In this document: one piece after another, positions 7,288 through 16,532 of the stretch
Layout: each line of letters starts with the position of its first letter
How positions within the stretch are numbered: position 1 is the stretch's first letter
Assembly (NCBI RefSeq): GCF_014199445.1
Contig: NZ_JACIJS010000002.1
Location: 62,001 to 126,000 of the forward strand
Direction of reading: 5' to 3'
Length of the DNA: 64,000 nt
Source: Rubricella aquisinus
Lineage (GTDB): Bacteria > Pseudomonadota > Alphaproteobacteria > Rhodobacterales > Rhodobacteraceae
Made by a program: the position numbers and the translations under genes
The notes under the pieces: generated by a model
What the model was told of the DNA's origin: nothing
Database searches by the model: none
What the model saw: the letters and a program-made list of their open reading frames with translations, nothing else

Positions 7288-10200
7288 TTAAAGGCGCCTC
7301 AGGTCCAGCGTTTTGGGGAAGGCGGGATGGACGCCCGCATAGGTGGGCTGGCGCAAATCCGGGCTTTGCCCGCCGGGGGAGAAGCGTGCGATGCGGCGGC
7401 CTTCGGCCTCCAGCGCGTTGACAGGCCGTGTTTCATGGGACCGGCCACCGGGATGGGCGCTGTGATAGGTGCAGCCACCCACGGGGCGCCCAGCGGCAAT
7501 GTCGAACAGCTCAAGCCGCAGTGGGCCATGGGCCGGGATCGTGGGGTGCAGCGCGCTCCAGGGTTGCCAGGACCGGTAGCGGATGCCCGCGACATGGCTG
7601 CCATCCGCGCGCGCCTGAAGGGGCACGGCATAGCCATTGCAGCACAACGTATAGCGGGTCGGGTCGAAATCGGTGAGTTTGACCTGCACCCGCTCGACGG
7701 AGCTGTCGACAAACCGCGCGGTGCCACCCGCCGTGCTTTCCTCCCCCAGTACATTCCACGGCTCGATGGCGGAGCGCAGTTCAAGCTCCATACCCTCAAC
7801 CTTCGTCTTTCCGGCGACGGGGAAACGGAAATCATACTGCGCGCGGAACCATTCGATATCGAAGGGGAAGCCATGCGCGCGGCTCAGATCGTCCATCACC
7901 TCCCCGAAATCGGACCAGACATAATCGGGCAGGAGGTATGTGTCATGCAGATGGGTGCCCATCGGTTTTAGCGGAGCCTTGTAGGGCGTGTCCCAGAACC
8001 ATGCGATCAGCGCGCGGATCACGAGGCTCTGCGCCATGCTCATATGCCAATGGGGGGGCATCTCGAACCCGCGGAATTCGACAAGGCCAAGGCGGCCGGT
8101 CGGGCCATCGGGGCTGAACATCTTGTCGATGCAAATCTCCGCCCGGTGCGTGTTGCCCGTGACATCCACCATCATGTGCCGGAACAAGCGGTCCACCAGC
8201 CAATGGGGTGGGGTGTCGCCAAGCCGATCCAGCTCTTTAAGCGCGATTTCCATTTCATAGAGGCTGTCGTGACGCGCCTCATCAATGCGCGGGGCCTGTG
8301 AAGTTGGGCCGATGAACATGCCGGAGAACAGATAGCTGAGGCTCGGGTGCCGCTGCCAATAGCGGATAATCGAGCCCAACAGATGCGGACGGCGCAGGAA
8401 CGGGCTGTCGCCCGGCGTTTCCCCCCCCACAACGATATGGTTGCCCCCGCCGGAGCCGGTGGGGCGGCCATCGACCATGAAGGTCGAGCTATCAAGATGG
8501 CATTGCCGCGCCTCCTCATAAAGCGCATCGGTGATCGCCTTCAGCCCGTCCCAATCATGGGCGGGATGGATATTCACCTCGATCACACCCGGATCAGGGG
8601 TGACGCGGATGATGTTGACGCGTGGATCGCGGGGCGGCTCGTAGCCTTCGATATGCACGGGCTGATCCAGCGCCTCGGCGGTTTCCTCCACGGCGGCGAC
8701 CAGATCCTCGTATTCCTCAATGCTGCCAGTGGGCGGCAGGAACACGCAGAGCGTTCCATCGCGGCTTTCAACGGAGAGGGCTGTGCGCACCGGCGCGTCC
8801 TCCTCCAGAAAGATCGCGTTCGCTTCCAGCCAATCATCGGAGGGTTGGTCGGTGTAGGTCGCCTCACCGGGGCCGAAAACGCCCGTGGCTTCCCGCGTTT
8901 GGCGCAACGGGCCGGTGCGGGCCATTGGATCGCGCTGGAAGGGGCGCGGGGCCTCCCGCAGATGTTTGAGGCTACCGAGCGGCAGGCGGAAGCCCGCGGG
9001 GCTGTCGCCCGGGATCAGGAACAGCTTTTCGCGGCGGGTTTTCCATTTATCCGACTGCCAGCGGAACCGCCGCCCCTTGGCCCTTGCCTGTGCCAATTGG
9101 ATCGGCAGGACATAGGCGACCGGATTTTCAAAGCCATGATCGAACACCCGTGCCAGACGGGCGCGCTCCTGCGGGTCAGAGAGTTTGCTGTCCTCTGGCG
9201 TCACATTCGCTGGCAGGTCTGCCTCACGTTTGAGAAATTCCGCCGGGTCTTCGTAAAGGGGGTGCGCATGGTCTGGATCAATCTCCAGAGCATCGCAAAG
9301 TTTGGCCATGAAGGCGCCCGCATCCTCATGGGTCGCCTTGCCTTCGCCTTCCTTGGTGATCAGATCGGGGTTCGACCACAGCGGCTGGCCATCCCCACGC
9401 CATGTGAGGGAAAAGGCCCAGCGCGGCAATTGCTCCCCCGGATACCATTTGCCCTGACCGTAATGGAGCACACCTTCGGGCGCGAACCGGTCGCGCAGGC
9501 GGCGGATGAGCTTATCGGCATAGGCGCGTTTGGTGGGGCCGACGGCGGCGGTGGTCCATTCGGGCGCGTCGCGGTCATATTCCGCGATGAACGTTGGCTC
9601 CCCGCCCATAGTGAGGCGCACATCGCCCTCTTTCAGCTTTTTATCGACAGCTTGGCCCGCGCGGTCGATCGCTTTCCATTGCGATGCGGTGACGGGGAGG
9701 GTGACGCGGGGCGGCTCCTCGATCCGTTCGACCTTCATCTCGAAATCAAACTCGACCTCTGCCGGTTCATGCGCCCCGGTAATCGCGGCGGCGGTGGACG
9801 GCTCTGGCGTGCAGGCAAGGGGAATGTGCCCTTCACCCGCAAAGAGGCCAGAGGTCGGGTCCATCCCGACCCAGCCCGCGCCGGGCAGGTAGACTTCTGC
9901 CCATGCGTGCAGATCGGTGAAATCCTCAGCCGGGCCGGACGGGCCATCGACAGCCTGCATGTCGGATTTCAACTGCACCAGATAGCCCGACACAAACCGT
10001 GCGGCGTAGCCGAATTCGCGCAGCATATTGACCAACAGCCATCCCGAATCGCGGCAGGAGCCGAGGGCGCGGCCGATGGTTTCCTCCGGCGTTTGCACGC
10101 CCGGCTCCATCCTTACGGTGTAATTGATTGTCTGCTGGACGTAGGAATTGAGGGCGACGAGCCACGGAATCGTGTCCTGCCCATCGGGTTTTGGTGCGCT

Positions 10201-10596
10201 TTCAAGGTAGCTGGAAAACGCCTTATATCCCTTGTGCTTGACCAGATAAGGGGCAAGGTCATGTTTGGTGATTGCGTCATAGGTGAAGGGCACCTGTTGC
10301 GCTGAATCTTCCAAAAAGAACTCAAACGGATTGATCGCGATCAGATCAGCAATCACATCCACTTCGACCGTCAAGTGGTCTGTTTTCTCGGGGAAAACCA
10401 ATCGCGCTTGCCAGTTGGCAAATGCGTCCTGCTGCCAATTGATGAAATGGTCCGCAGGCGAAACGCGGAACGAATAGGATGTGATCGGCGTTCTAGCATG
10501 AGGTGCGGGGCGCAACCGCACGACGTGAGGCGCCAATGTGATTGGTTTGTCGTATTTGTAGGACGTGCGGTGGGTGATTGCGACTTTGATGCTCAT
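7288..10596 (-). CDS. Large transglutaminase-like protein with C-terminal DUF2126
   Basis: 1102 residues from the ATG at 10596 (MSIKVAITHRTSYKYDK); an upstream extension to 10674 lacks homology. The N-terminal part is a bacterial transglutaminase-like module: an N-terminal beta domain (residues 1-90), then a papain-like core with Cys181 (GSCRDSG), His230 (LHAWAEV) and Asp246 (GMDPTSG) as the likely triad. Residues of roughly 320-1100 match DUF2126, with segments such as TMGGEPTFIAEYD and GNHIVVGGETPGDSP. Members may cleave or join amide bonds, but the substrate is unknown. It is divergent from the ATP-grasp/alpha-E/Anbu genes, with which this family co-occurs in many bacteria. No signal peptide is seen, so it is probably cytosolic. 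Confidence 0.9.
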   Translation of the reverse strand: MSIKVAITHRTSYKYDKPITLAPHVVRLRPAPHARTPITSYSFRVSPADHFINWQQDAFANWQARLVFPEKTDHLTVEVDVIADLIAINPFEFFLEDSAQQVPFTYDAITKHDLAPYLVKHKGYKAFSSYLESAPKPDGQDTIPWLVALNSYVQQTINYTVRMEPGVQTPEETIGRALGSCRDSGWLLVNMLREFGYAARFVSGYLVQLKSDMQAVDGPSGPAEDFTDLHAWAEVYLPGAGWVGMDPTSGLFAGEGHIPLACTPEPSTAAAITGAHEPAEVEFDFEMKVERIEEPPRVTLPVTASQWKAIDRAGQAVDKKLKEGDVRLTMGGEPTFIAEYDRDAPEWTTAAVGPTKRAYADKLIRRLRDRFAPEGVLHYGQGKWYPGEQLPRWAFSLTWRGDGQPLWSNPDLITKEGEGKATHEDAGAFMAKLCDALEIDPDHAHPLYEDPAEFLKREADLPANVTPEDSKLSDPQERARLARVFDHGFENPVAYVLPIQLAQARAKGRRFRWQSDKWKTRREKLFLIPGDSPAGFRLPLGSLKHLREAPRPFQRDPMARTGPLRQTREATGVFGPGEATYTDQPSDDWLEANAIFLEEDAPVRTALSVESRDGTLCVFLPPTGSIEEYEDLVAAVEETAEALDQPVHIEGYEPPRDPRVNIIRVTPDPGVIEVNIHPAHDWDGLKAITDALYEEARQCHLDSSTFMVDGRPTGSGGGNHIVVGGETPGDSPFLRRPHLLGSIIRYWQRHPSLSYLFSGMFIGPTSQAPRIDEARHDSLYEMEIALKELDRLGDTPPHWLVDRLFRHMMVDVTGNTHRAEICIDKMFSPDGPTGRLGLVEFRGFEMPPHWHMSMAQSLVIRALIAWFWDTPYKAPLKPMGTHLHDTYLLPDYVWSDFGEVMDDLSRAHGFPFDIEWFRAQYDFRFPVAGKTKVEGMELELRSAIEPWNVLGEESTAGGTARFVDSSVERVQVKLTDFDPTRYTLCCNGYAVPLQARADGSHVAGIRYRSWQPWSALHPTIPAHGPLRLELFDIAAGRPVGGCTYHSAHPGGRSHETRPVNALEAEGRRIARFSPGGQSPDLRQPTYAGVHPAFPKTLDLRRL

Positions 10597-10626
10597 ACGC
10601 TCAAGAATGCCTTTTGTTTGGCCCGT

Positions 10627-10644
10627 GATGCGCATGATGCGCAT
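10627..10644. promoter_or_regulatory. Tandem palindromic 9-mers in the divergent promoter of the Anbu cluster
   Basis: GATGCGCAT occurs twice without a gap (10627-10635, 10636-10644), and each copy contains the self-complementary ATGCGCAT. It lies in the 126-base spacer between the divergent transglutaminase and ATP-grasp genes, 31 bases from the former's start codon. It could be a shared operator; this is inference from position and symmetry only. Confidence 0.4.
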
Positions 10645-10722
10645 GTGGGTTGCAGTCTGGGTCCGAATTTGCACCCATAGTGTGCATAACGCCAGAGGTA
10701 ACCAAAAGGTTCAGGGAGCAGA

Positions 10723-12126
10723 ATGTTTAACGAGATGTACGATGGGGACAGTGTTCGCCCCGAATACAAACTGATCCAGGACTGGATTGACGAAAACGGG
10801 GTCGAGGCGCTGACGGAAAAGCGCGCAGAGGCAGAGGCGCTGTTCCGCCGCGTCGGCATCACCTTCGCCGTGTATGGCGAGGGCGGCGACCCGGAGCGAT
10901 TGATCCCGTTTGACATGGTGCCGCGCGTGTTCGGCGCGTCTGAATGGGACAAGATTGAGCGCGGCTCGATCCAGCGCGCAAATGCGCTCAACGCGTTTCT
11001 GACCGACATTTATGGCGACCGGGAGATCATCAAGGCAGGCATCCTGCCAGAAAGCATGGTTACCGGGAACGAAGCCTATGAGGCCGTGATGGAAGGCTAC
11101 ACGCCCCCCGGCGGCGTGTTCAGCCACATCATCGGGGTCGATCTGGTGCGTGTAGACGCGGAGACGTCCTATGTGCTTGAGGATAACTGCCGCACACCCT
11201 CTGGCGTGTCCTATGTGCTGCAAAACCGCGAAGTGATGGAGCGGATGTTCCCTGATCTGTTCCGGGGCGGCATCGTGCGCCCCGTGGATCACTATGGCGA
11301 TATGCTGGCAGAGGCGATGCAATCCGTGGCCCCGCCGATGTGCGACCGGGAGCCGACCTTGGCAATCCTGACGCCGGGCCAATACAATTCCGCCTATTAT
11401 GAGCACAGCTTCCTTGCCGATCTGATGGGCGTTGAACTGGTCGAAGGGCAAGATCTGTTTGTCGAAGATAACCGCGTCTACATGCGCACGACGCGCGGGC
11501 CGGAACGGGTGGATGTGCTCTATCGCCGGATTGACGATGCGTTTCTTGATCCGTTGACCTTCAATCCAGATTCCATGCTCGGCGTGCCGGGGATCATTGG
11601 CGCGATGAAGGCTGGTGGTGTCACGGTGGTGAACGCGCCGGGGGCAGGGGTCGCGGATGACAAGGCGATCTATATCCACGTTCCCGAAATGATCAAATTC
11701 TACCTCGGGGAGGACGCGATCCTGCCCAACGTGCCGACATGGCAATGCGGCAAGCCCGATGAGTGCAAATATGTGATGGAGCATCTTGCCGAACTCGTGG
11801 TGAAGGAAGTCCACGGCTCGGGCGGCTACGGGATGCTGATCGGCCCTGCCTCCACCAAGGCAGAGATCGAAGCCTATGCCGAACGGATCAAGGCTGACCC
11901 GGCGGGGTTCATCGCGCAGCCCACGCTGGCCTTGTCGACCTCGCCCGTGTTGACCGATGCTGGGCTGGCGCCGCGCCATGTCGATCTGCGCCCCTATGTG
12001 ATCTCAGGCAAGGAGACCAAGCTTATCCCTGGCGGGTTGACGCGGGTCGCCCTGCGCGAGGGATCATTGGTTGTCAATTCAAGCCAGGGCGGCGGTGTCA
12101 AAGACACCTGGGTTCTGAGCCAATAA
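10723..12126 (+). CDS. Circularly permuted ATP-grasp protein
   Basis: 467 residues; the start at 10723 follows AGGGAG. It belongs to the circularly permuted ATP-grasp families (formerly DUF404/DUF407). Recognisable stretches are PFDMVPRVFGASEWDKIERG near residues 67-86, LEDNCRTPSGVSYVLQNRE near 156-175, and a C-terminal VKEVHGSGGYGMLIGP nucleotide-binding segment near 361-376. ATP-grasp enzymes make amide or peptide bonds through acyl-phosphates. In this gene neighbourhood the product is thought to be a peptide or peptide tag, but none has been established. Thirteen bases separate it from the alpha-E gene, so they are one operon. Confidence 0.92.
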   Translation: MFNEMYDGDSVRPEYKLIQDWIDENGVEALTEKRAEAEALFRRVGITFAVYGEGGDPERLIPFDMVPRVFGASEWDKIERGSIQRANALNAFLTDIYGDREIIKAGILPESMVTGNEAYEAVMEGYTPPGGVFSHIIGVDLVRVDAETSYVLEDNCRTPSGVSYVLQNREVMERMFPDLFRGGIVRPVDHYGDMLAEAMQSVAPPMCDREPTLAILTPGQYNSAYYEHSFLADLMGVELVEGQDLFVEDNRVYMRTTRGPERVDVLYRRIDDAFLDPLTFNPDSMLGVPGIIGAMKAGGVTVVNAPGAGVADDKAIYIHVPEMIKFYLGEDAILPNVPTWQCGKPDECKYVMEHLAELVVKEVHGSGGYGMLIGPASTKAEIEAYAERIKADPAGFIAQPTLALSTSPVLTDAGLAPRHVDLRPYVISGKETKLIPGGLTRVALREGSLVVNSSQGGGVKDTWVLSQ

Positions 12127-12139
12127 GGAGGGCAGAAAT

Positions 12140-13123
12140 ATGCTGAGCAGAACTGCCAACGGACTATACTGGATGTCCCGCTATGTGGAGCGGGCCGAGA
12201 ATATCGCACGCCTGATCGACGCAGGCCGCCGGATGGATGCGCTGCCCGATGCGGGCGTGAACGGAAATTCCGAATGGGCCTCGATCGTGATCGCATCAGG
12301 GTGTTCCACGACCTTTCCGCATGAGCTGGAGGAGGCCACGCGCGAGAACGTGGTGCATCACCTGATTTTCGATCATGAAAACCCGTCCTCCGTCTATTCC
12401 AGCTTTGCGGCCGCGCGGGAGAATGCGCGCGCCATGCGGATCGCGGTCACAACGGAAGTTTGGGACGCGATCAATGAGACCTGGGCCACGATGCGCAGCC
12501 TGACGCCCAGTGCGGCGGATCGCGGGCAGCTATCGGGCCTTCTTGATTGGATCAAGCAGCGCGGTTTTTTGATCCGGGGTGCGGCTGGTGCCTCAATGCT
12601 GCGGGGGCCGGGCTATAGCTTTGTCGAGATTGGCAAATATGTGGAACGGGCGGACGCAACGGCGCGCCTTGTCGATGTGAAATACAACGTGCTTCTGCCG
12701 GAGGACCAATCGGTCGGCGGTGGCCTTGACTACATGCAATGGCAGCAGATTTTGCGCGCCGCCAATTCCCTGCGCGCCTTTCGCTGGGTGTATCGGGAGG
12801 CAGTGACGGCCCGCACCTTGGTGGATTTCCTGATCCTGAACAAAGTCAGTCCCCGCTCCGTCGCGCATTGTTATTGCGAGATTGTGGAGGGTTTGGAAGA
12901 CCTTGATCCGCGCACGACTGATCAGTTGCGCGTGCTCAACCGCGCGCGCAGGATGCGGGACGATATCCTTGAGACATCCGTGGATGACGTGCTTGGGCAG
13001 GGTCTCCATGAATGGCTGACGGCCACGATTGTGGACACCAATATGTTCGCGGGCGAGTTGGCCGCGGCCTTTGGGTTCCTCGGTCCATTGGAGTCGCAAT
13101 CCCAATCGCAATCGGCAAGCTAG
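12140..13123 (+). CDS. Alpha-E domain protein (DUF403)
   Basis: 327 residues with a strong AGGAGGG site before the ATG at 12140. The N-terminus (MLSRTANGLYWMSRYVERAENIAR) and an internal ISKYVERADATARL-like repeat (FVEIGKYVERADATARLVD) are diagnostic for the all-helical alpha-E family. The biochemical role is unknown; its genes almost always sit beside circularly permuted ATP-grasp and transglutaminase genes, so it is probably a partner in the same peptide chemistry. The C-terminus is a short SQSQSQSAS tail. It is probably cytosolic. Confidence 0.92.
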   Translation: MLSRTANGLYWMSRYVERAENIARLIDAGRRMDALPDAGVNGNSEWASIVIASGCSTTFPHELEEATRENVVHHLIFDHENPSSVYSSFAAARENARAMRIAVTTEVWDAINETWATMRSLTPSAADRGQLSGLLDWIKQRGFLIRGAAGASMLRGPGYSFVEIGKYVERADATARLVDVKYNVLLPEDQSVGGGLDYMQWQQILRAANSLRAFRWVYREAVTARTLVDFLILNKVSPRSVAHCYCEIVEGLEDLDPRTTDQLRVLNRARRMRDDILETSVDDVLGQGLHEWLTATIVDTNMFAGELAAAFGFLGPLESQSQSQSAS

Positions 13124-13193
13124 GGGTCAATCGGGCCTTGCATTCCGCCCCTAAAGGCGTATTCCAAACCCGAATGAACCTTCGGACAAAATT

Positions 13194-13925
13194 ATGACCT
13201 ATTGCCTCGCACTCAAACTTGATGAGGGCTTGATCTGCCTGTCCGACACCCGCACGAATGCGGGTGTCGATAACATCTCCAAATACAAGAAAATGTTCAC
13301 TTGGAACGTTCCGGGTGAGCGGGTGATCTGCATGATGACGGCAGGCAACCTCGCGGTGACACAGGCCGTGATGAGCCTGTTGCAAGAGAATATCGACAAC
13401 CCCAAAGAGGGGATCGACACGCTCTACACCGCGCCATCCATGTTCCGTGTGGCGGAGATTGTGGCCGATGCGATGCGCGTGGTCATGGGCCAATACGGTG
13501 CGGGCCTTGCTGCAGCAGGGGAGAGTGCGGCGAGCACGATCATCGTGGCCGGGCAGCGCGTGGGCGGTCGTCAGCGCCTGTTCCTTGTCTATTCGGCGGG
13601 CAATTTCATCGAAGCGGGCGATGACACGCCCTTCTTCCAGATCGGTGAGAACAAATACGGCAAGCCGATTCTGGATCGGGTGATTGAGCCTGCAACCCCG
13701 CTGGCCACAGGTATCGTGGCTGCACTCCTGTCGATGGATTCGACGCTGCGCTCCAATCTGAGTGTTGGGATGCCGCTTGATCTCGCGGTGATGGAGGCGG
13801 ACACGTTCCAGTTCGACCAACAACGCCGGATTGATGAGAACGATGCGGGCTATCGCAACCTGTCCAACGCATGGTCAGAGGCGATCCGCGCGTCCTTTGA
13901 TGATATGGTCAAATTCAGTGTCTAA
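13194..13925 (+). CDS. Anbu proteasome-like peptidase
   Basis: 243 residues of the Ntn-hydrolase fold, matching Anbu, the bacterial 'ancestral beta subunit' peptidase. It begins MTY, so removing Met exposes Thr as the likely nucleophile. SDTRTNAGVDN places Asp18 and SKYKKM places Lys33, which after Met removal correspond to the Asp17 and Lys32/33 of proteasome-type active sites. Anbu proteins form open ring or lock-washer assemblies and show little or no activity on standard peptides. The 70-base gap from the alpha-E gene has no terminator, so it is probably in the same transcript. The natural substrate is unknown, plausibly something made by the neighbouring enzymes. Confidence 0.9.
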   Translation: MTYCLALKLDEGLICLSDTRTNAGVDNISKYKKMFTWNVPGERVICMMTAGNLAVTQAVMSLLQENIDNPKEGIDTLYTAPSMFRVAEIVADAMRVVMGQYGAGLAAAGESAASTIIVAGQRVGGRQRLFLVYSAGNFIEAGDDTPFFQIGENKYGKPILDRVIEPATPLATGIVAALLSMDSTLRSNLSVGMPLDLAVMEADTFQFDQQRRIDENDAGYRNLSNAWSEAIRASFDDMVKFSV

Positions 13926-13927
13926 AT

Positions 13928-13949
13928 GGGTGCAGTTGCGGCTGCACCC
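13928..13949 (+). terminator. Hairpin after Anbu gene
   Basis: A perfect 8-base stem GGGTGCAG/CTGCACCC with a 6-base loop begins three bases after the Anbu stop. It has no U tract, so it may be a weak terminator or a 3'-end stabiliser before the AEC transporter gene. Confidence 0.5.
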
Positions 13950-13964
13950 TGTTAGCGTTCCCGA

Positions 13965-14891
13965 ATGATTGAGGTTTTCCTCCAGACCCTGCCGTTTTTC
14001 ATGCTGGTGGGATGTGGGTATGGCGCGGCGGCCAGCGGGTTTTTCCCGCAGGCCGCCGTTGGCTATCTGACGAAATTCGTCTTTTTCTTTGCGCTCTCTG
14101 CGATGCTGTTCCGGTTTGCCGCGACGCTTCCGGTGACGGAGGTGTTCGAGCCGCAATTTGTCATGGCCTATCTGCTGGGCACGGTCGCTGTGTATCTGCT
14201 GGTCACAATGGTGGCCCTGATCCGCAAGCGCGGCGCGGCAGAAGCCGCGATTGAGGCGCAATGCGGTGCCATCGGCAATGTTGGCTTTCTCGCGATCCCG
14301 ATGCTAGTTGCCCTGATGGGGCCAGAGGCAGCACCTGCCGTTCTGATGGTGCTGACCGTGGATCTGATCGTGTTTGGCTCCCTCATCGTGTTGATCATCA
14401 CCGGCAGCCGCGACGGGCGCGTGTCGCCCGCGATCCTGCGCACGATGGGGGCAGGGCTGGTGCGCAATCCGATGGTGATGTCCATCGCGGCGGGACTGAT
14501 CTGGTCGATATTCGCTTTGCCGATCCCGGCGCCGGCGGACAGTTTTCTGACCATTCTGGGGGCGGCGGCCACGCCCTGTGCGCTCTTTGCCATCGGGGCA
14601 TCTCTGGCGGCGCGCAGTGCGGAGCGGGTGACCGTCGCGATCTGGCTGTCCACGGTGAAACTGGCGCTGCATCCGCTTGCCGTTGGTGTGCTTGCCCTGT
14701 TTGTGTTTGATGTGGACCCGTTTGCAGCGGGCGTGATGATCGCGGCGGCAGCGATGCCGACCGCTGGTAACGTGTTCATGATCGCGGAGCATTATGGCGT
14801 GGCTCCGCAGCGCGCCTCCTCAACCATTTTCGTCTCTACGGTGGTCAGCGTCGTGACGTTATCTGCCGTTCTCGTCTTTATCGGAGTGTGA
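13965..14891 (+). CDS. AEC-family (auxin efflux carrier-like) transporter
   Basis: 308 residues with about ten hydrophobic segments spread over the whole length, starting at the N-terminus (VFLQTLPFFMLVGCGYGAA). This is the architecture of the AEC/malonate-efflux family (PF03547). Charged loops are short; the middle holds an ITGSRDGRVS loop. Members export or import organic acids, but no substrate can be assigned here. The gene is 39 bases downstream of Anbu and on the same strand, with a hairpin between, so a functional link is uncertain. Inner-membrane location. Confidence 0.82.
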   Translation: MIEVFLQTLPFFMLVGCGYGAAASGFFPQAAVGYLTKFVFFFALSAMLFRFAATLPVTEVFEPQFVMAYLLGTVAVYLLVTMVALIRKRGAAEAAIEAQCGAIGNVGFLAIPMLVALMGPEAAPAVLMVLTVDLIVFGSLIVLIITGSRDGRVSPAILRTMGAGLVRNPMVMSIAAGLIWSIFALPIPAPADSFLTILGAAATPCALFAIGASLAARSAERVTVAIWLSTVKLALHPLAVGVLALFVFDVDPFAAGVMIAAAAMPTAGNVFMIAEHYGVAPQRASSTIFVSTVVSVVTLSAVLVFIGV

Positions 14892-14978
14892 CGATCCGGC
14901 GCCTTAGCTTTCGTTGCAATTCGGTACTCTATGGTACACACTTCGACCGTAACTCCGACAAAAGAACCAGCATTCAAG

Positions 14979-15839
14979 ATGACGAGCATTACGTGCATCG
15001 GGGCGTCCCATTGGGACACGATTGCCCAAGCAACCCATCCGATCCGGCCATCCGATGATGTGCCGGGCCAAGTGGTGCGTCGCCCTGGTGGTGTGGCCTA
15101 TAACATCGCACGCGCCCTCGCCGCACGGCGGCTGAAGGTCCAGCTTTTGACGGCGGTTGGAGCGGATGCCGATGGCGATATCCTGATCAATGAAGCGCAG
15201 CTTGCCGGGATCGACATGCGCCATGCGGCCCGGCTCAATCACACAACCGACCAATATGTCGCGATCGAAGGCATTTCGGGTGATCTGTTCGGCGCGGTCG
15301 CAGATGCGCGCTGTCTGGAGCAGGCGGGAATGCGCCTGTTCGATGGTGTGATGGAGAAGGGCTTGGGTGGGATCGTCCTTCTGGACAGCAACCTCACGCT
15401 CAGCACGCTCGATACGCTTGTGTCCTCGCCCTTGTTGCGGCGGGCAGATGTGCGGTTGGTCTCGGCCAGTCCAGCCAAGGTTACCCGGTTTATGGGATTG
15501 CTCACCCAAACCTCCCCCATGATCTACGCCAATCTTGCGGAGGCGAACGCGCTTTTGCCCGGCACCTATCGTGAAGCCACCGCCGCTGCATTGGCCCTAT
15601 GTGATATGGGCGCGCGCGCGGCCCTCGTGACCCATGGCGCGGGGGAGGCGGCTTATGCGGATGGTGGGCGGGTGATCGCCGCAAGCCCGCCCCCCGTGCG
15701 GGGTGGCGTGACGGGGGCGGGCGACGCCCTGATTGCGGGCCATGTTGCCGCTCAAATAGACGGGCGCGCGGATTGGGACGCGCTCAATGCCGGTCTGCGC
15801 GCTGCTGCAAACCATATAAGCGGCAGCCGGCCCGCTTGA
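14979..15839 (+). CDS. PfkB-family carbohydrate/nucleoside kinase
   Basis: 286 residues from the ATG at 14979 (MTSITCIGASHWD), which puts the first beta strand where the family begins; an in-frame ATG at 14931 would add 16 residues. PfkB features are a RPGGVAYNIARALA substrate/glycine motif and the C-terminal GVTGAGDALIAGH signature with the catalytic Asp near residue 260. The family phosphorylates ribose, fructose, adenosine or pseudouridine. The size and N-terminal motif resemble pseudouridine kinases, but the usual partner PsuG glycosidase gene is not adjacent, so the substrate is left open. Confidence 0.82.
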   Translation: MTSITCIGASHWDTIAQATHPIRPSDDVPGQVVRRPGGVAYNIARALAARRLKVQLLTAVGADADGDILINEAQLAGIDMRHAARLNHTTDQYVAIEGISGDLFGAVADARCLEQAGMRLFDGVMEKGLGGIVLLDSNLTLSTLDTLVSSPLLRRADVRLVSASPAKVTRFMGLLTQTSPMIYANLAEANALLPGTYREATAAALALCDMGARAALVTHGAGEAAYADGGRVIAASPPPVRGGVTGAGDALIAGHVAAQIDGRADWDALNAGLRAAANHISGSRPA

Positions 15840-15869
15840 CCTTTTCTTCGCGCGCGCAATATTTGCCTT

Positions 15870-16532
15870 ATGAAAATATTGCATCGCAACAACGAGAGCG
15901 CCCAGCTTGACCGACGGTCAGAGACATGGGCCTCCACGGCCACCCATCACGCTCCTTGGGAAGATGCCCAAGGGATCGGTTTCTCGATCCTCGCCACGGC
16001 GGTTGCACTGTCGATGCTGGAACATCTGGGCCTGATGACCGGGGGGATCGCGGGGCTGGCGCTGATCGGGCATTACCTGACCGGGATCGACACGGGGCTG
16101 TTGTTTTTTCTCGGGAATTTGCCGTTCTACATCCTTGGCGTGATCCGTATGGGGTGGGCATTTACGCTCAAGAGTTTTGCGGCTGTGGCGGTCCTGTCGC
16201 TGCTGGTTGGAGTGCAGGCGGATTGGATCAGCTATGACCGGATCGCGCCGCTCTATGGGGCTATTATTGCTGGCGTATTGATCGGCTTCGGGCTCTTGGG
16301 GATGTTTCGCCACCGCGCGAGCCTTGGTGGTGTCGGCATTTTGGCGTTGTTTTTGCAGGATCGGTTCGGCTTTCGCGCCGGGCTGACGCAGCTTGTGATT
16401 GATGCGGGGATTTTCGCCTTGGCGCTCGCCACGCTCGATCCGGTTTTAGTAGCGTATTCGTTTGCGGGCGCGGTCGTGTTGAACCTTTTTCTGACGGTGA
16501 ACCACCGGACGGACCGTTACATCGCGCGCTGA
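15870..16532 (+). CDS. YitT-family integral membrane protein
   Basis: 220 residues; after a soluble 35-residue N-terminus there are five to six membrane segments. The stretches GLMTGGIAGLALIGHYLTG, FLGNLPFYILG and FRHRASLGGVGILALFLQDR are typical of the YitT family (formerly DUF161). The function is unknown; related proteins are annotated as possible transporters. The 3' end overlaps the convergent RTX/Hint gene by 87 bases, so the two C-termini are encoded on opposite strands of the same DNA. Inner-membrane location. Confidence 0.8.
   Translation: MKILHRNNESAQLDRRSETWASTATHHAPWEDAQGIGFSILATAVALSMLEHLGLMTGGIAGLALIGHYLTGIDTGLLFFLGNLPFYILGVIRMGWAFTLKSFAAVAVLSLLVGVQADWISYDRIAPLYGAIIAGVLIGFGLLGMFRHRASLGGVGILALFLQDRFGFRAGLTQLVIDAGIFALALATLDPVLVAYSFAGAVVLNLFLTVNHRTDRYIAR

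Noticed and set aside
8347-10305. Plus-strand open frame of 652 codons inside the transglutaminase gene
   Set aside because: Antisense to a well-supported gene and of low-complexity composition; high GC makes such shadows common.
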